Shown here: positions 12,877-26,100 of the stretch, one piece after another | Numbering within the stretch: the first letter of the stretch is position 1 | Layout of the letters: each line of letters begins with the position of its first letter | Origin: Bugulina stolonifera | Lineage: Eukaryota; Bryozoa; Gymnolaemata; Cheilostomatida; Bugulidae | NCBI GenBank assembly: GCA_935421135.1 | Contig: OW285191.1 | Coordinates: forward strand, 17,500,700-17,564,699 | DNA: 64,000 nucleotides | Reading direction: 5' to 3' | Translations under genes and position numbers: made by a program | Notes under the pieces: model-generated | The model's input: only the letters and a program-made list of their open reading frames with translations | What the model was told of the DNA's origin: nothing | Databases searched by the model: none

Positions 12877-13642
12877 AAAATAAGGCAGCCATTGACTATG
12901 CCAAGTCATTGTGTTATGAAAACACACAGTCGTGTTCTTTATAATAACTATTATACATGTATACTCTATGTGTTGTACTCTGTGATGTTGTAAGATAATA
13001 AACAGTATATAGAATGATATTGTCTTAGAACTACAGTAAAAATTAAAATGTAATTAGATTGTGAACGTTGAAGCAGAGATAATTAATAACTTATAATTAA
13101 TATTTATTCCTCGAACACAGCTACAGAAGAATTGTACCATTTATTTATTATAAACAATCTATGTGTTCCCGTACAGTTACTAGCTATCGTTCTGAATAGT
13201 ATTATATAATATTGTGTATGTATTTTCATACAGCAAATACATTGCAAAGAGCTGAGGCATTACATGTTGGTTATAGAGGAGCATTTGAATATTATGACCA
13301 GTCACTATTGTGCATAGTATGTGATGGCTTACATTCATATATCATTTATTTTTTGCCTATTCCTTCCTTGTATACAATGTGTAATTATTTTTATTGATGT
13401 GCAATATATTTATTGTAATCGGTATATTAATAAAGAGCTTAAAATTGAAGAAATAGTCATACTTTATATTGTTTCAAAGGTTAAACAATTATATGGATAT
13501 AACTTGGGTTCAATTAACGAACATAAATGATGATCTGCACTGTCTATATAATGTAAAAGGATTCACTTAAAGTCTATTCAATACAAATATAGTACCAGTG
13601 TCCAGATGTAAAATAATGCTACAGTAGTGCGAATAGATTATG

Positions 13643-13690
13643 TAGTTGTCTCCTCTCTAACTATGACTACTAAAGAGAGAGGACAACTTC
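13643..13690. mobile_element. Short inverted-repeat element (AGTTGTC..GACAACTT)
   Basis: AGTTGTCTCCTCTCT and AGAGAGAGGACAACTT pair as terminal inverted repeats around a centre of about 18 bases. Same family as 12842-12876, 33178-33227 and 37424-37549. Confidence 0.55.
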
Positions 13691-15388
13691 AATCATGAAT
13701 GAAAACTACAAGTCGTGTATCTTTTACCAGCTTTTGAATTTGGCTTTTGACTTTCATTATCTTAGGAAGGCTTGGTGGAGGAATCTTCTGAGCTTGTTCA
13801 TGTATCACTAATGAGTATTAGTTCCAGTGGTTGTTTACTCTACAATTTACTAGTAGGTAGTATTGAAGTAGTCAGTGCTCTACATGTACCAGTAGATAAG
13901 GGGCAACATTAATCACATTGAAATAAGACTATTATACTATTGGAAGAACCCTTGTACTGTCACCATGGTTCTTGTCTGGTACTACTAACAGCCCATCTCA
14001 CCAGCATAGACTCCATCATATATACACTGTACATGTAGATCCCAGTAAGTGTCACTCAGTAATTATGAGCAGTTTTATAGATTATTGCAAGACTATCGTA
14101 CATTATGTAATAATCAATTCCTACAAGAGTTAACAATAAGATGTTACTTATTTAATCACAGGTAATGATGAAACAGGCCTATCACATCACCTTTCATTCT
14201 AATACACAAGGATTAACACAAAGACATTGTTATGTTGGATATTGATTATATACCTTAGGTAATATCTATCAGTAGGCAGAGGTTTTGTTTGTTATTGTGT
14301 AACATAGGAACTGTATCTGACACAAAGTAGAAGTACATGTTCATCGCAGGCAGGTAAGGCTCTAAAATTTCCTCTATTTACATTTATTTGTAAGTAGCTA
14401 ATATTCATTTATTATAATATTTTAGAAACGCAACAATGTTGTGGAAATAGGTGGACAAAGTGCTAAAGGAAATTCAAAGCAATTACGAAAGTTATTATTT
14501 ATGATTATCTGTACTATGCAGCATATAATATAAGATATTAATGCAATTGCTTAGATCGTTGTAATTGTCAGTCTTGAATTACAAGTGTCCATAGTTTGCT
14601 GAACTTTTAAAATGTGAAATTTTCTGAGGTGATAAATTATTGAATCTTTTTTTGGTTATTTCTCTAGTTGGTGATACCAAGGAATTCAAGAACTAACTTA
14701 GCCTAGAGCTATTATTATATGTTCATCATCACTAGCAGTGTGGAGATGTAATCAACCCCCCATCAGAGCTAGTTTTAAATTTAGTTTAGAACTTAAATCT
14801 CAAGAGCTTAGAAAATCCGCAACTAAAAATTGATTAAATTCAAAAATAAATAAATTCACTAAGAAATCATGACACTGGTGTCGATCCGTGCGTTTCTAGT
14901 GACTTTTTTGAATGTGCTGTACTTTCTACTACTTACATGTACATGTATACTTGTACTAACTGCTCATTTACTGAATGTATATGTACACTGTACATGTGTA
15001 TGCAAATGTAAGTGTAATGTACATATACATTGTATGAGTTGAACTTTAGCCTGCCATATATATGTACATCGAGATATACATATATCAAATATGTATATTA
15101 CAGCTAACACAAATTGGACAAGTCATGTACAGTGTTTCATTGCGATTGGTATATACAGTTGCCATGGTCACCTTGTATATTATTTTGAATATAGTTTAGT
15201 AAATAGCATAGTTGCAATGTATTGTGAATGCACAATGTATGATGTATAATGCTGTAATAATGAATTATTTTGTGCTAAAGTAAAAGGTGGTTGTATAAAC
15301 TATGCGCATGTATCATGCATCATGTATCATGCACATGTATCATGTATGTGTGAATGCTATTCCATAGAGAGGCACTTAGGCAGTAGTC

Positions 15389-18300
15389 ATGGCAACAAAG
15401 AAAGCTAAAAAAGAGGAGATAGACCTGAATCCTACAAAAGTTCAGAATCCATTTGATCATTTGAAGAGAAGTCCTGGAAAATTTGATCAAAGGGTAAGAT
15501 GATATCATGGTGGGTTACTAGATTACTCATAGTGCCATGGGTCAATGCTACATGTATGTGACCAATAAAAAGAGTTGGGTAGCTTGTGGCTCTACAATCT
15601 ATCTGGAACTCGCATATTATTTGCTAACAGCCAAAATTTATAGACACTTTTGGATAATGAATGTCCATTCATAGTTGTCTTCCCCTGAATGGGTGATATG
15701 TGAATGAGGTTTTCTAGCTATATTGATGAGCCACTTAGTGTGTGTCTATTTATTAGGAGTTATATTCTCATTTTCCTTGTATAATTGGGAGCTACATGTA
15801 TGTTCTTCGTGGCAATGTTGCCATCCATTAAAAAATTCTAGGCGGTTCTAGTTTGGCAATAAGCTTTGATATTTCAATATGATTTGAATGGGCAATATCA
15901 TATCAGCTATAAGTTATAAGTACAGAACACTGTTAAGGCTAATGGCAGATAAATTCCAATTTAAGGTACTTATATGACACCTTTATTCATTTTAAAGATG
16001 TTGGTGTGGGTAAAGAGCTAGACACATTTTTATTCTTTACTCATGTATCTTGATACTAGTCCTAGTATCATCGTCAGAGGAAAAGTTATCTCCCCTGGCG
16101 ATGATACTAGAACTATTATTGAAATGTAAGGGATAAAAATTCAAAAATACTCTTCTACTACTACTTTACATTTCATCTATTCACTATATTGTTATCATTG
16201 TCAGTGATGACTTTGAAGCTTCTGTACTGTAGAACTGTTTCGGAGCTCAGAACCGACAATTTATCGTTCCAAGATGGCAGGTGATTTTAAAGATTTTTCA
16301 CCCAAATTACCCAAATTGCTCGCACGTACATGACTTATATATTTCAGGTGTACAGGGAGCAGGAGCTATGTAGTTCAAACAGAGTACGGTTCTACAAGAG
16401 GCTATACACCACTCAACAACAGACCCAAATGAACAGCTATGACAAGTACGTTATCTTAGTAGACACTGGGTACTTTATGATAACTTATCAAACCAAGCGG
16501 TTCCAGGAAGTTAGCAGTTAGCCTCCAGATTGGGGTAGCAAAAACTTCCAGGAAACTTTGCCAGTTTTTTCACATACAAGACCATTCAGAGATGTGTGAC
16601 TAATGTATTACCCCTACTTGACTGTACCAGTGTGCAACCGAAGGAAATGGGTGTTAGATATCACTTCAGTGACAGTGGTGGGGGATAAAAATAAATTTCC
16701 AGCTGGTTGACGTAATAGTCGACTACAATCATTTAAACAATTCAGAAAATAATACCTCATTTGGCTAAAATGTTTTGGATTTTTTTGATTGTACTTGAGA
16801 TATGATAATATCTGTATCTATATTTACCCTCATTGTTTTAGTGTTGACTAATACATTGACACTATGGCGTAGTATTGAAACTTTTCTCCTTTTCTGGCAG
16901 TCTAGCAATTTGCATAAAAACAATGAAAAGTTCCTCACTCCTTTAATTTGGCATCTACTTGGTTGGTCTCTCACATGTTGCAAAATAGGAAAATTTATCT
17001 GTATAAACCAAAAAAATGAGTCATGAATATGCAGATGGAATAATATGACATTTGGTAATTGATAGATTTATCAAAAAAAGAACACAATTTGGTTTAGATG
17101 GCCCAGTAATTCCGGTACTGAATGGTATAATAGTATACAGTGATGTATGCATCAAATATTACAAATATCTTGTATATTATACATAGCTAAAAGATGAATG
17201 CATATCATAAGCTTTTTGCAAACAGCATAACATAATGAGTTAATCACATCCCCCTATATGGAACCTATTATAAGCCAGGGAGATGAACTGCTGCCATTAT
17301 CTTACTTATATCATATTGTTCAACTAAATACAATGTATTTATTGTACATAATATATTACAATGTACATGGCAGACATATTGCTTTTGATGCATACATGTA
17401 CATACAACTATTAATAGATAATGATAATCTATAGTCATAATCTACCATATAATCTGTAGTCATATTATATTTGGATTATGAGAATGCTCATAATAACAAT
17501 GTTACAATTAAAAATCAATTTAATGTACACGGATGTTGTCTAATAATAGCATTATGTATACAGGACTCCCCATGTGCATATTATAATAGAGTAGCAGTAA
17601 GGTTATGTATACTTTCAGCAAGGAATTTGCAAGTAAAATATTATTATGTTCTTACAATGTAATTGTACATCCATACTATTATGCCTGTACATAAACACAC
17701 ACATCAATATTGCTGGTATTTTAAGCTATCATAGGGAGAAAGGTTTAGCTCTGGAACTACAGAAAACTTTGATTAAAGACATTGGTTTACAATGTTGAAG
17801 CCGGTTTGGAGTAGGAGGGGGGGGGGGGGGGAGGGCATATTGCGAAAGTCGACAAAAGTAATCACCAGTATGTGGATGTCGTACCTGCAACTGTGATAAG
17901 ATGATAAACACCCAGGCTAAAGAGTGTGATTGTGAATGAGTAAATCTCAGGCGCTCATTTGGCAGGTATATAATAGCAGGTGCTTCTTGTTTGACAGGTA
18001 TATAGCAGAGCTGAGGAGAAGAGCAACAGAACTGAAAGCACAGAATGAAGAGTATGCTTACCTGCGTGCCTTGAGGACGGCGCTCAACAAGGAGAAGGTA
18101 AAGAGAGAAAGAGTGCCGCAGACGGCCAGAAGAGCGACTCCAGACGCAGTGAGGAGACAAATTGAACTGAGCCGTCAGATTGCTGAGTCAGAGATGGTAC
18201 CAGAGGGAAAGGTAAGCGAGTAATATTTACAATGTATAGCAGTTTATGAAGTTTACAGAAGTTAGTGAGTTAACACTTCCAGGTCCCTGTGTAGGTGTGC

Positions 18301-19073
18301 ATGACTCCTTGTATGTTTGCATAACTGGATATGTGCATATGTAGGTCACTGAAGCAGCAGCGGAGGCATCTAAAACACAGCAAACTGCAGCACCTACTTC
18401 CACAGAACAGACATCGGTACCTACATGTAGTAAACAAACAACTGGAAAACCTGCAGCTACCAGTAAACCATTGAAAGAACAACCAGTGACTTCTACTAAA
18501 CTTTCCACAGACCAAGTGCCAAAGCAGCAAGAAACCACAGCAGATAATGCCAACCAGCCATCAGTAGAAACAACCACAGTGACTTCAGCTCCAGCAGAAG
18601 TAGTAGAGCCGTCTCCACCAGTACTAGTAACGGAATTTCCAGACTCAGTGACTAACGTAAAATCTGCTCCGGCAAAGCGTAGACCAAGAAAACCAGTTGT
18701 ACCAAGGAAATGTCCCGTCTCACCACAGAGGTTAGCTACGCTAGAAAGCTTGTCTTACGAGATCATGACAAACACACTACCAATTGAGAAAATGAAGAGA
18801 ATTCTACCAGATGAGAAAATATCTATTCGTGATCAGTGGCCTCTGCTGTCAAACTATCGTAAGCAGACGGTACTACCCAGTGTGAAGGCCACAAAGCAGA
18901 AACTAACGGAAGACATGGGAAAACTACATACAAAACTCAATGAATATTTTAGCTGTGACAACTTTCCACTCTGGCAGTATAAGTACATCCCTAAAGATTA
19001 TCCTAGTCGTTACAGACTGCTTAAAGCAATAGAGACTGAGAGAATATCTTTACCAAATCTGCCTAAGCACTAG
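15389..19073 (+). CDS. Unrecognised charged, lysine/arginine-rich protein
   Basis: Four exons: 15389-15493, 16348-16445, 17998-18211 and 18345-19073. They sum to 1146 nt, closing at 381 residues. The start ATG opens MATKKAKKEE and has no signal peptide, so the protein is probably intracellular. Residues 65-140 are rich in Glu, Arg and Lys in a helix-like pattern (AELRRRATELKAQNEEYAYL) and may form a coiled coil. Residues about 140-255 are Thr/Pro/Ala/Gln-rich and probably disordered. A basic patch (AKRRPRKPVVPRK) precedes a more ordered C-terminal part (KYIPKDYPSRYRLLKAIE). I do not recognise the family; cytoskeletal, ciliary or nuclear roles are all possible. A poly(A) signal AATAAA lies at 19505-19510. 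The intron before exon 3 contains a 14-base G tract. Confidence 0.8.
16062..16110. repeat. Perfect 12-bp inverted repeat in intron
   Basis: CTAGTATCATCG (16062-16073) and CGATGATACTAG (16099-16110) are exact reverse complements around a 25-base loop, inside intron 1 of the gene at 15389-19073. Function unknown; it could be a tiny MITE or an RNA hairpin. Confidence 0.7.
17818..17831. repeat. Poly-G tract (14 G)
   Basis: Uninterrupted run of 14 G residues in an otherwise AT-rich intron. It gives a spurious poly-proline frame on the minus strand. Length may be unstable or affected by sequencing. Confidence 0.9.
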
Positions 19074-22000
19074 CTGTCGGCAGAAACGCGATGCTGTGAT
19101 GATCCCATCATATAGCTCTAATGCTGATAACACGGTGCTATGCTAGTTACAACATGGTATGCGTTCCAGCAATTGGACTAGAATAGAGAGTCGCCAGACA
19201 TGTCTGGTGACGAGCCATATCTTCAATGCACTGGATGTTTTCTATTTAATATCAACGCGGAAGCTACTACACTCCATAGCATCTCATGCATCAAGAATGT
19301 AACCAAGGTCTTGCAAAAAAATCAAATTGATGAATGTAATATTACAATATTTTATGTCAATGCTCATAATATATTATGCAAGTAGCCATTCATACAGAAT
19401 GTGGTAATATTGATGGCACTTTCTAATCAGTGGACTGTTGTCAATCCTACACCTAATTACTATAATTATTCGGATGCCATTGTTTTTTCCATTGATTCTT
19501 TAGCAATAAAAAGACAAGTTGATAAGATAAGGTATTATTGTTACAAAATACAGTAATATGAACTTCAAATTCTGAAACAAATGCCTGGAGAGAAAAACAT
19601 CAAAATTTCTCATCGATTATTTGATTCACCCGGGTAGAAGTTGGCCTGTGAGGTAATGTCCAAACTGATTTATTGACGTAGCCATTTGTCACGGCTTGAC
19701 CTGACTTACAGCCATCATGTTATTGTTATAATCTCCAGTAATAGCACCTATGTACCTAGGTAGTGTTTATCTCACATATTTCATTTATCAGTAAAATAAG
19801 TTCCATCAGTTTAAGAATAAATAAAATGGCTAGAAGCTGGTAAAATGTTTATTACACTGCTAATCATCTTTCGAATTTTTTTGATGAATGGGTGGCTAAA
19901 ATATCATTCATTTGGAGTCTGTTAGCTTGTTATTGAGAGTTTCCAGTAACTGCCGTCTGCACCGGTCAGCTACATGTACAGTGGTGTGATAAATATAGCA
20001 AATAGTAGCGACGTCTATTTAGAATGAAATCTCCTAAACTCAACAATAAGCACAAGTTTTAGCAAATAACATGAATGTTTGAGCAAGAATATCACCCTTT
20101 TCTTTGACTAGAAGTAGATAGTCCTGGGTGTGAACTGGCTTAAAGCAAAAATCAACAGAAGCTGCGTTAATCTAAAATCGATACCATTTACGCTGTAGTC
20201 ACGATTACTATTAGTAGAATAATCATTGTGACTGCAGTTCTAAAAATATATGCTTACAGGTAAAGTATGAAATGCATAGTTAATTAATTTATGTAGCGTT
20301 AACATTCTGAACCTGTAACTACATATAAGAGATCTTCCGCAGATCCTATAACATTGCTTCAATTTCTGCTATATACCTATTAAATAGTGGACTTTACTAA
20401 TGGCTAACACTGTTGGACACGAATTAGCTGCGGCTGCTTGTTAGAATATGGTAGAGTATTTTCTTGTCTAAGTTAATCATCCAGTGACGAAACTATCAAA
20501 GATGGTGTCTTACATCCAGTTTAAAATGACGATACGCAATGAAAGTAATGCCAAGTCACTGGGAATATAATACGTATAGTACAATCATAATCATTCTTGT
20601 GAGGAAATATATGTAGTTCATGTGAACTTACTATTTCAAAATGATTGATAAGATACTTCCCAAGAGAGAGCTCAAAACAAATATGTCTACACGCCACCTT
20701 ATCATGTGTGTACATTTGTATGTATAATTCTGTTTAGTTGCTTAGTTTAGCTAGCACGTTACAAGGGCAAGGTCATTGAAAGATGAAATCGTAGTATCTA
20801 ATGTAATTGTAACACTGGGTTGTTTAGAATATAAAAGTCAACCAAAGCAATAACAGTAGACTGTGAGTCAGCATGTCAGTCTCCTTGCTTTGTTGGTTGA
20901 CTGCCCCTACCCCAAGCTCCAGCCACAGATAAGGAATTAAGACTATCAAAATTTCTCCCTGCTGTACCTAACAGCGTTATTGCTGGTTGCATTGTAGTTC
21001 GCAATACCTAGACCTACTTTGGCCTACTTGTTTACGCAAGGTTTTAAAAGTTGAACATAACTTGTTGAGAAAATTACATTGTAAAAGATCTCCTTTCAGA
21101 TAAATCTCCTTCAGTGATAAACTTCCTCTTCAAAATAAACATAGCTGTTCATGTTGTTAATTCTCCTATTTACTGGATATCATTTCCTGAATGCTGCCAT
21201 AGTAGTGCATTATTGTCATATTTACACAATAGGCTCTCCATGTATAGCACATGATACAGAATGAAGCTTGGATCTCTATTAGTGAAGCAGGATACAAAAT
21301 CATCATAATAATTGGGTAATTCTAAAGTAATATCGTAATCATCCGAATATTCACATGGTAGACTGGATTGTAATATTTGCAAGTTGATAACCAAGGGGTA
21401 TGCCAAGCAGGGTAAGATAAAGGCAAGATTACACTGTGAGAGGAGTTATCCGTTAACCCCAGTTTGGAGCCCAGTGTACCAGTTGTAGGCCATGTGTGCT
21501 TTGATTGAGCTTAACATGTATTATCCTACTAAACATCTGATTGAAAGGGGACTTCTGTCCTTTCTCAATGTTTTTACGCAAGTGCAATGCCCTTGTATTG
21601 AACCTAATACAGATATTAACACTTCCTGTTTCCTTTGTATAGCCCTATTGAATATTGTATGTCTCACCATTTTTAGCCTTCCATATAAACATGTTTACAC
21701 TGCATAGGTGGTACATAATGTTTACATGTAGGGCCTACTATATTCAGTCTGCTCCATATAAAGGCTGGAGTTGCCCTCCCTTCAAGTAAATGTGCAATGC
21801 TGTTTTTTAAAGTGTGGAAATTGGGTGTTTGGCAAAAAGATAATTGGAAATTAAGCCTAAAAAGTCTTGAAGGCTCGAGCAAGATTTGCAGAACATTCAG
21901 TTTCAAGCTGTTATTTGGAATATATGTACAAGTCTAGATAGTTCAAGAATATTGGTGAGTAGATTAGTATTGCATTGTATATACCCTTCCTTTTATCCGA

Positions 22001-23042
22001 AAATTCTTTTATCAGGTTACACAAGAAATGCAGTGGCAGGATAGGTTTTGTAGGCAGCACATGGATATACCTATCAGTATAATGTAGCCTACTGCTGATA
22101 CTTTAGACCAAGTTCCTCCACTGGGTTGGTACTGTCTAGTGGATTACTTATACATATGCAAAAGCTTTGATTCTATGTACTGATACTTTATTTGTGGAGC
22201 CTACTGCTCATACAGGTAAAATAATTTACCTTACAATGACTAACTTTTCCCAAAATAGTACTTTCTCTCCACAGATCATGGATTATGAATAATGAATGAC
22301 ATAGTAACACACTTCAGAGTTCCACGACCCTTCTGGTATCTTATATCTCTGGTCTTACTCGGTCCAAGTGGTCAATTAATAATCATTATCACAACTTTTC
22401 CTCTTACGTCCAGTAAAACTATTTACGAAACTGTTTATCTCAAGATCTTTTGATTGTGAAATTGGTTTAGGTGTAGTCATGGAATTATTCTTGTGTCATT
22501 TCTTCTAAAATATCCATATCTATGGGTTTCAACACAGCAATAATAATAAGTACAACAATAATATAATATATATAAATATATGCAGGGGATTATTCAGGCA
22601 ATAACAATTAATTACGTTGGTTGATAAAATGTTGGAGACATTCTCTAAGGGGTGGATTGACATAGTACTGTACATGCCAAGAGGGGTGTTTGGTACAAGC
22701 CAACAGCCTACGCCTAGAAACACAGCATTTATAACTTGCTATGACATAACATATACATGTAAGCTGATGTCTGTAAAATATGAACCAATGTGGAAATTCA
22801 TTATAATACATGTACATGTACAATGTGCAATGCTGGATTTAACATACTGTAGTGATCAGATACACTAGTCACACTAGACTGGATCTGCACTGTACAACAA
22901 TCTAAATGCTTATTTCCTGTTGACCTGGTAGCACACCCCCTCTGAATCCACTCAGTTATTCATGGTATTACGCGAGCTCATTTCCTGGTGTTACTACACT
23001 GTTTACTGCATGCCCATGATGTATGAGGAGAGAGGGTATCAG
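19074..23042. other. Intergenic, no gene seen
   Basis: About 4 kb between the gene ending at 19073 and the peroxidase promoter. It holds a poly(A) signal at 19505-19510 and one dispersed repeat copy (20891-20975). Open frames of 60-83 codons at 21170-21406, 21492-21707 and 22617-22868 have no domain, signal peptide or splice support, so I do not call them genes. Confidence 0.5.
20891..20975 (-). repeat. Dispersed repeat, GGGGTAGGGGCAGTCAACCA type
   Basis: Reads GGTTGACTGCCCCTACCCCA on the plus strand, followed by AAGCTCCAGCCACAGATAAG and CAAAATTTCTCCCTGC. It aligns by eye, base after base, with the copy at 36509-36625 in the same orientation. Confidence 0.6.
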
Positions 23043-23050
23043 TATATAAA
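23043..23050 (+). promoter_or_regulatory. TATA box of the peroxidase gene
   Basis: TATATAAA lies 80 bases upstream of the peroxidase start codon at 23123, preceded by a purine-rich stretch. The spacing suits transcription starting near 23075 with a short 5' leader of about 50 bases. Confidence 0.65.
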
Positions 23051-23122
23051 CACAGCGTGCCCCAGTACCTAATCATTCATTTGAATTTAGTCTTCAGTCT
23101 CTACACACAACTGCTCTACACC

Positions 23123-26100
23123 ATGGCAGGGCATCTCAAGTCTATACTGTAAGTAACCTAGCCTTCGGTTGAGGGTTAATTTACTTCTATCATTTTAGTA
23201 ATTGTTAGAAGAACTGTAACCAAATAATAAAAGAATTTATTATCAGAGCAAAAAATAATAATGTGTCTACAATATTGGTACAAGTACTATGCATTACCCA
23301 GCTCAAGAATTTTAATATACAAGAATTGCTTTTCCAAATTTGGAGTGTGTAAGATTTTGCATTCATTATTGCTACAAGTATTACATTAGCCAACAGTGTA
23401 GATATCCTCTTGATAGTACTTCAACAGTGCCTCTGCCAACCTACTATTATGAGCACCATACATGTTAGAATATATTACATGAAGTATAATTATCTTCCAC
23501 AGGGTGCTGACCATTCTAGGTATTACCTATTCACACGCTGCCACAACTCAAAAGCCAGGCACTACAGTAAGTAGCTAGTACAGTATATTGCTGACATATT
23601 ATTTGTTACTTCAAGTTTATATGCAAGGTTTGATTAATACCAATTATACAGATTATTTACAAACTATTCATAGTTTGTGTATGACATGAAGAGTAATGTT
23701 GTATAACTAGCAGAAAGCTTCATTGCTAAAAGGTTCTGCTTGCTGGCTGCTGGGTATTTCCCAGCATTCCATTGCCATTCGTGACTGAACGGAGGCCTTT
23801 CCAGCTTGTGTATTTGTATTAATGAATCTGTTTTATTCTATTTTGCAGCCTAAAGTCGAGTAAGTATGATGGAAGAATAAGAGGAGGGTTTGCTGATACT
23901 ATCCTGTAAAGCTATTTGGAATACAATTTCCCCTTCACTTGCTTATATTACTAGTCTTATATAACTACAGTAACTTGTTTATAACTATCCTAACACTTCA
24001 CTATAATTCTGGCAATTGATAGTTTAAACTGCTTAACACATTTTCTGTGCATATTACATGGAGTATTAATTGTCTGGAATATTAATACTGATTGATATGC
24101 TTTGCTTCTTTCGCTGACAGTTGTAATGAATCTCTGATTTTAACAGGTTCACAGAATTCCTTAATGGACTGAAATACGATGTTAGAAGTCTATTGAGAGG
24201 TTAGTATTCAATTCACATGGAGAATAAAAGAATATTGACATTAAAAGCAGACAAAAGTAGACAACTCCTGTCAATAAAAGTAAATTGGAGATGAATTAAA
24301 CCACTACTGTCGCACCATTCAATATTTTCAAATAATGTTGTTCATCCTTTTTCAGTAAGATTGATGTGTTGTTTGTGTTTGGTATCCTAGCTGCTGCCAA
24401 GAAACTGCTCTTTTAATATTGGCTAATTTCACCTTCAATCTGCCTATGTTGGGAATTTTGGAAGCTCTCAAGCAGTCAATATAAAGCAGTGCTACAGAGA
24501 TAGCCATAGGACTTGCAATGCATTGCATTGTTTTTTGTGGGCATGACTCTAACTTACTTATTCATCACTGTGCACAAGAGTTATTTATAGAATGACGGTT
24601 AGTGTTGGCTCAATAAGATTACTGGGCTATTTGATGTTAGTAGCTTACCTATGTACATAAGTTACAAGTATAGACTTAGGACAGGCATAGCCATAGGAAC
24701 TTAACAGGTCTCAATGCTGAATGGAGGTCATAATAGCCAATATTCAAATGAGTTTATCTTGGCTGCCACTAGGTTTACAGAGGCAAACAGCACATCAATC
24801 TTGATGAAATAAGATGACCAGTATTCTTTGCAAATATTGAATGGTGAGACAGTAGTGGTTTAAAGTGCTAACTATACTTACTGCATGATCAGCATCACTG
24901 TTATTTGATTTACAATGTGAACATAATGTTTTACAGAGATCAGGATTCCTGCCATCAGCTTGAAGCCTGCTACTACAAGCCACCACTCATTCAGCAGTAA
25001 GTATTTGATTAGACTCACAGGCTAGAGGCTATAACTAGGTTATAGCCAGGTTGTTGAACCAATTTTTAATCCTAATTTTCAGTTATTGAGAACAATCTTT
25101 TAACATTATAGTACTACATGTACATGCATGTACCATTTTACCATTCTGGGAATAAGACAGGGAGATAACTCTAGTATAATTACAATTTCTTAGTGGCTGA
25201 CCAAGACCTCAGGAACAACAGCCAAGAGATGAACATCAGAAGAGTGTTCAGTAGCAGTACAGGAAATGAGTACGTTGATACTGACAAGGCATCAGAGACA
25301 GCTGTCACCAATGTTAAACAGCTAGAGATCATTGTCAACAAGTAAGGGCAAGTGCTTGTATGGGCACACAATACATAAAATTAAAAACGTACTATGTCAA
25401 AATGAATATAATTTAAACCATTTGGATTCAGTAGGAAAGTGTCTAAATAATAATTTTACCTTTATTAAAGTTTGGCCAGTTTGACATTCATGTGTACGTT
25501 TCTGTTACAGAACAGGAATTGATCCATATGTTAGCTTTGATGCTAATGGAAACCCGGTTGATCCAGGTAAGTTGATGTCTCTACTCAGTATTCATTGGAA
25601 TGTGTGTGATGTGAATACCTGTGCACCGCGAGAAGCTGTAAAGCTACGATGCTATGATACTTGTGACTTTTTGTATAGCAGTATTATATTACTGTATCAA
25701 AAATATCTGGTAACCAGAGGTAACCCCCTAACATCTGGTAACCAATATTTAAACTTACCTTCACCTTTGTGTTCCAGGAGTAATGAAGGTTTCTGATGAT
25801 AGAGTTGCTGACTGCCCATATGACAGAGCTAACAGCCTCCCCTGTGCAGACCCTTTCAAGGAGCCAACAGGTAGATGTACTAACATGATGGAAGGAAAGA
25901 AGACCTGGGGAATGGCTGGTACTCCATTTGGTAGAATTCTTTCAGCCAGATATGAAGATGGTAAGCATCTCACCAGTTGTTGGACAGTTTGAATTTAAAA
26001 ATAATTCAATGATTATCAGTTCAAGACATTCGGAAGCTATTGTCAACACTTCTAGATAAATTATAGAATACCAACGAATCTAAATTACATCTAAAATTCT

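Larger units (their letters stand above)
12665..15388. other. Intergenic, no gene seen, two short inverted-repeat elements
   Basis: AT-rich sequence between the lectin gene and the next gene. It contains the lectin poly(A) signal (12997-13002) and two members of the AGTTGTC...GACAACTT inverted-repeat family (12842-12876 and 13643-13690). No coding frame could be supported. Confidence 0.5.

Noticed and set aside
21170..21406. 78-codon minus-strand frame with protein-like composition
   Set aside because: No neighbouring exon, domain or promoter could be attached to it.
22617..22868. 83-codon plus-strand frame upstream of the peroxidase
   Set aside because: No domain, no signal peptide, and overlapping minus frames of similar length; compatible with chance in this region.
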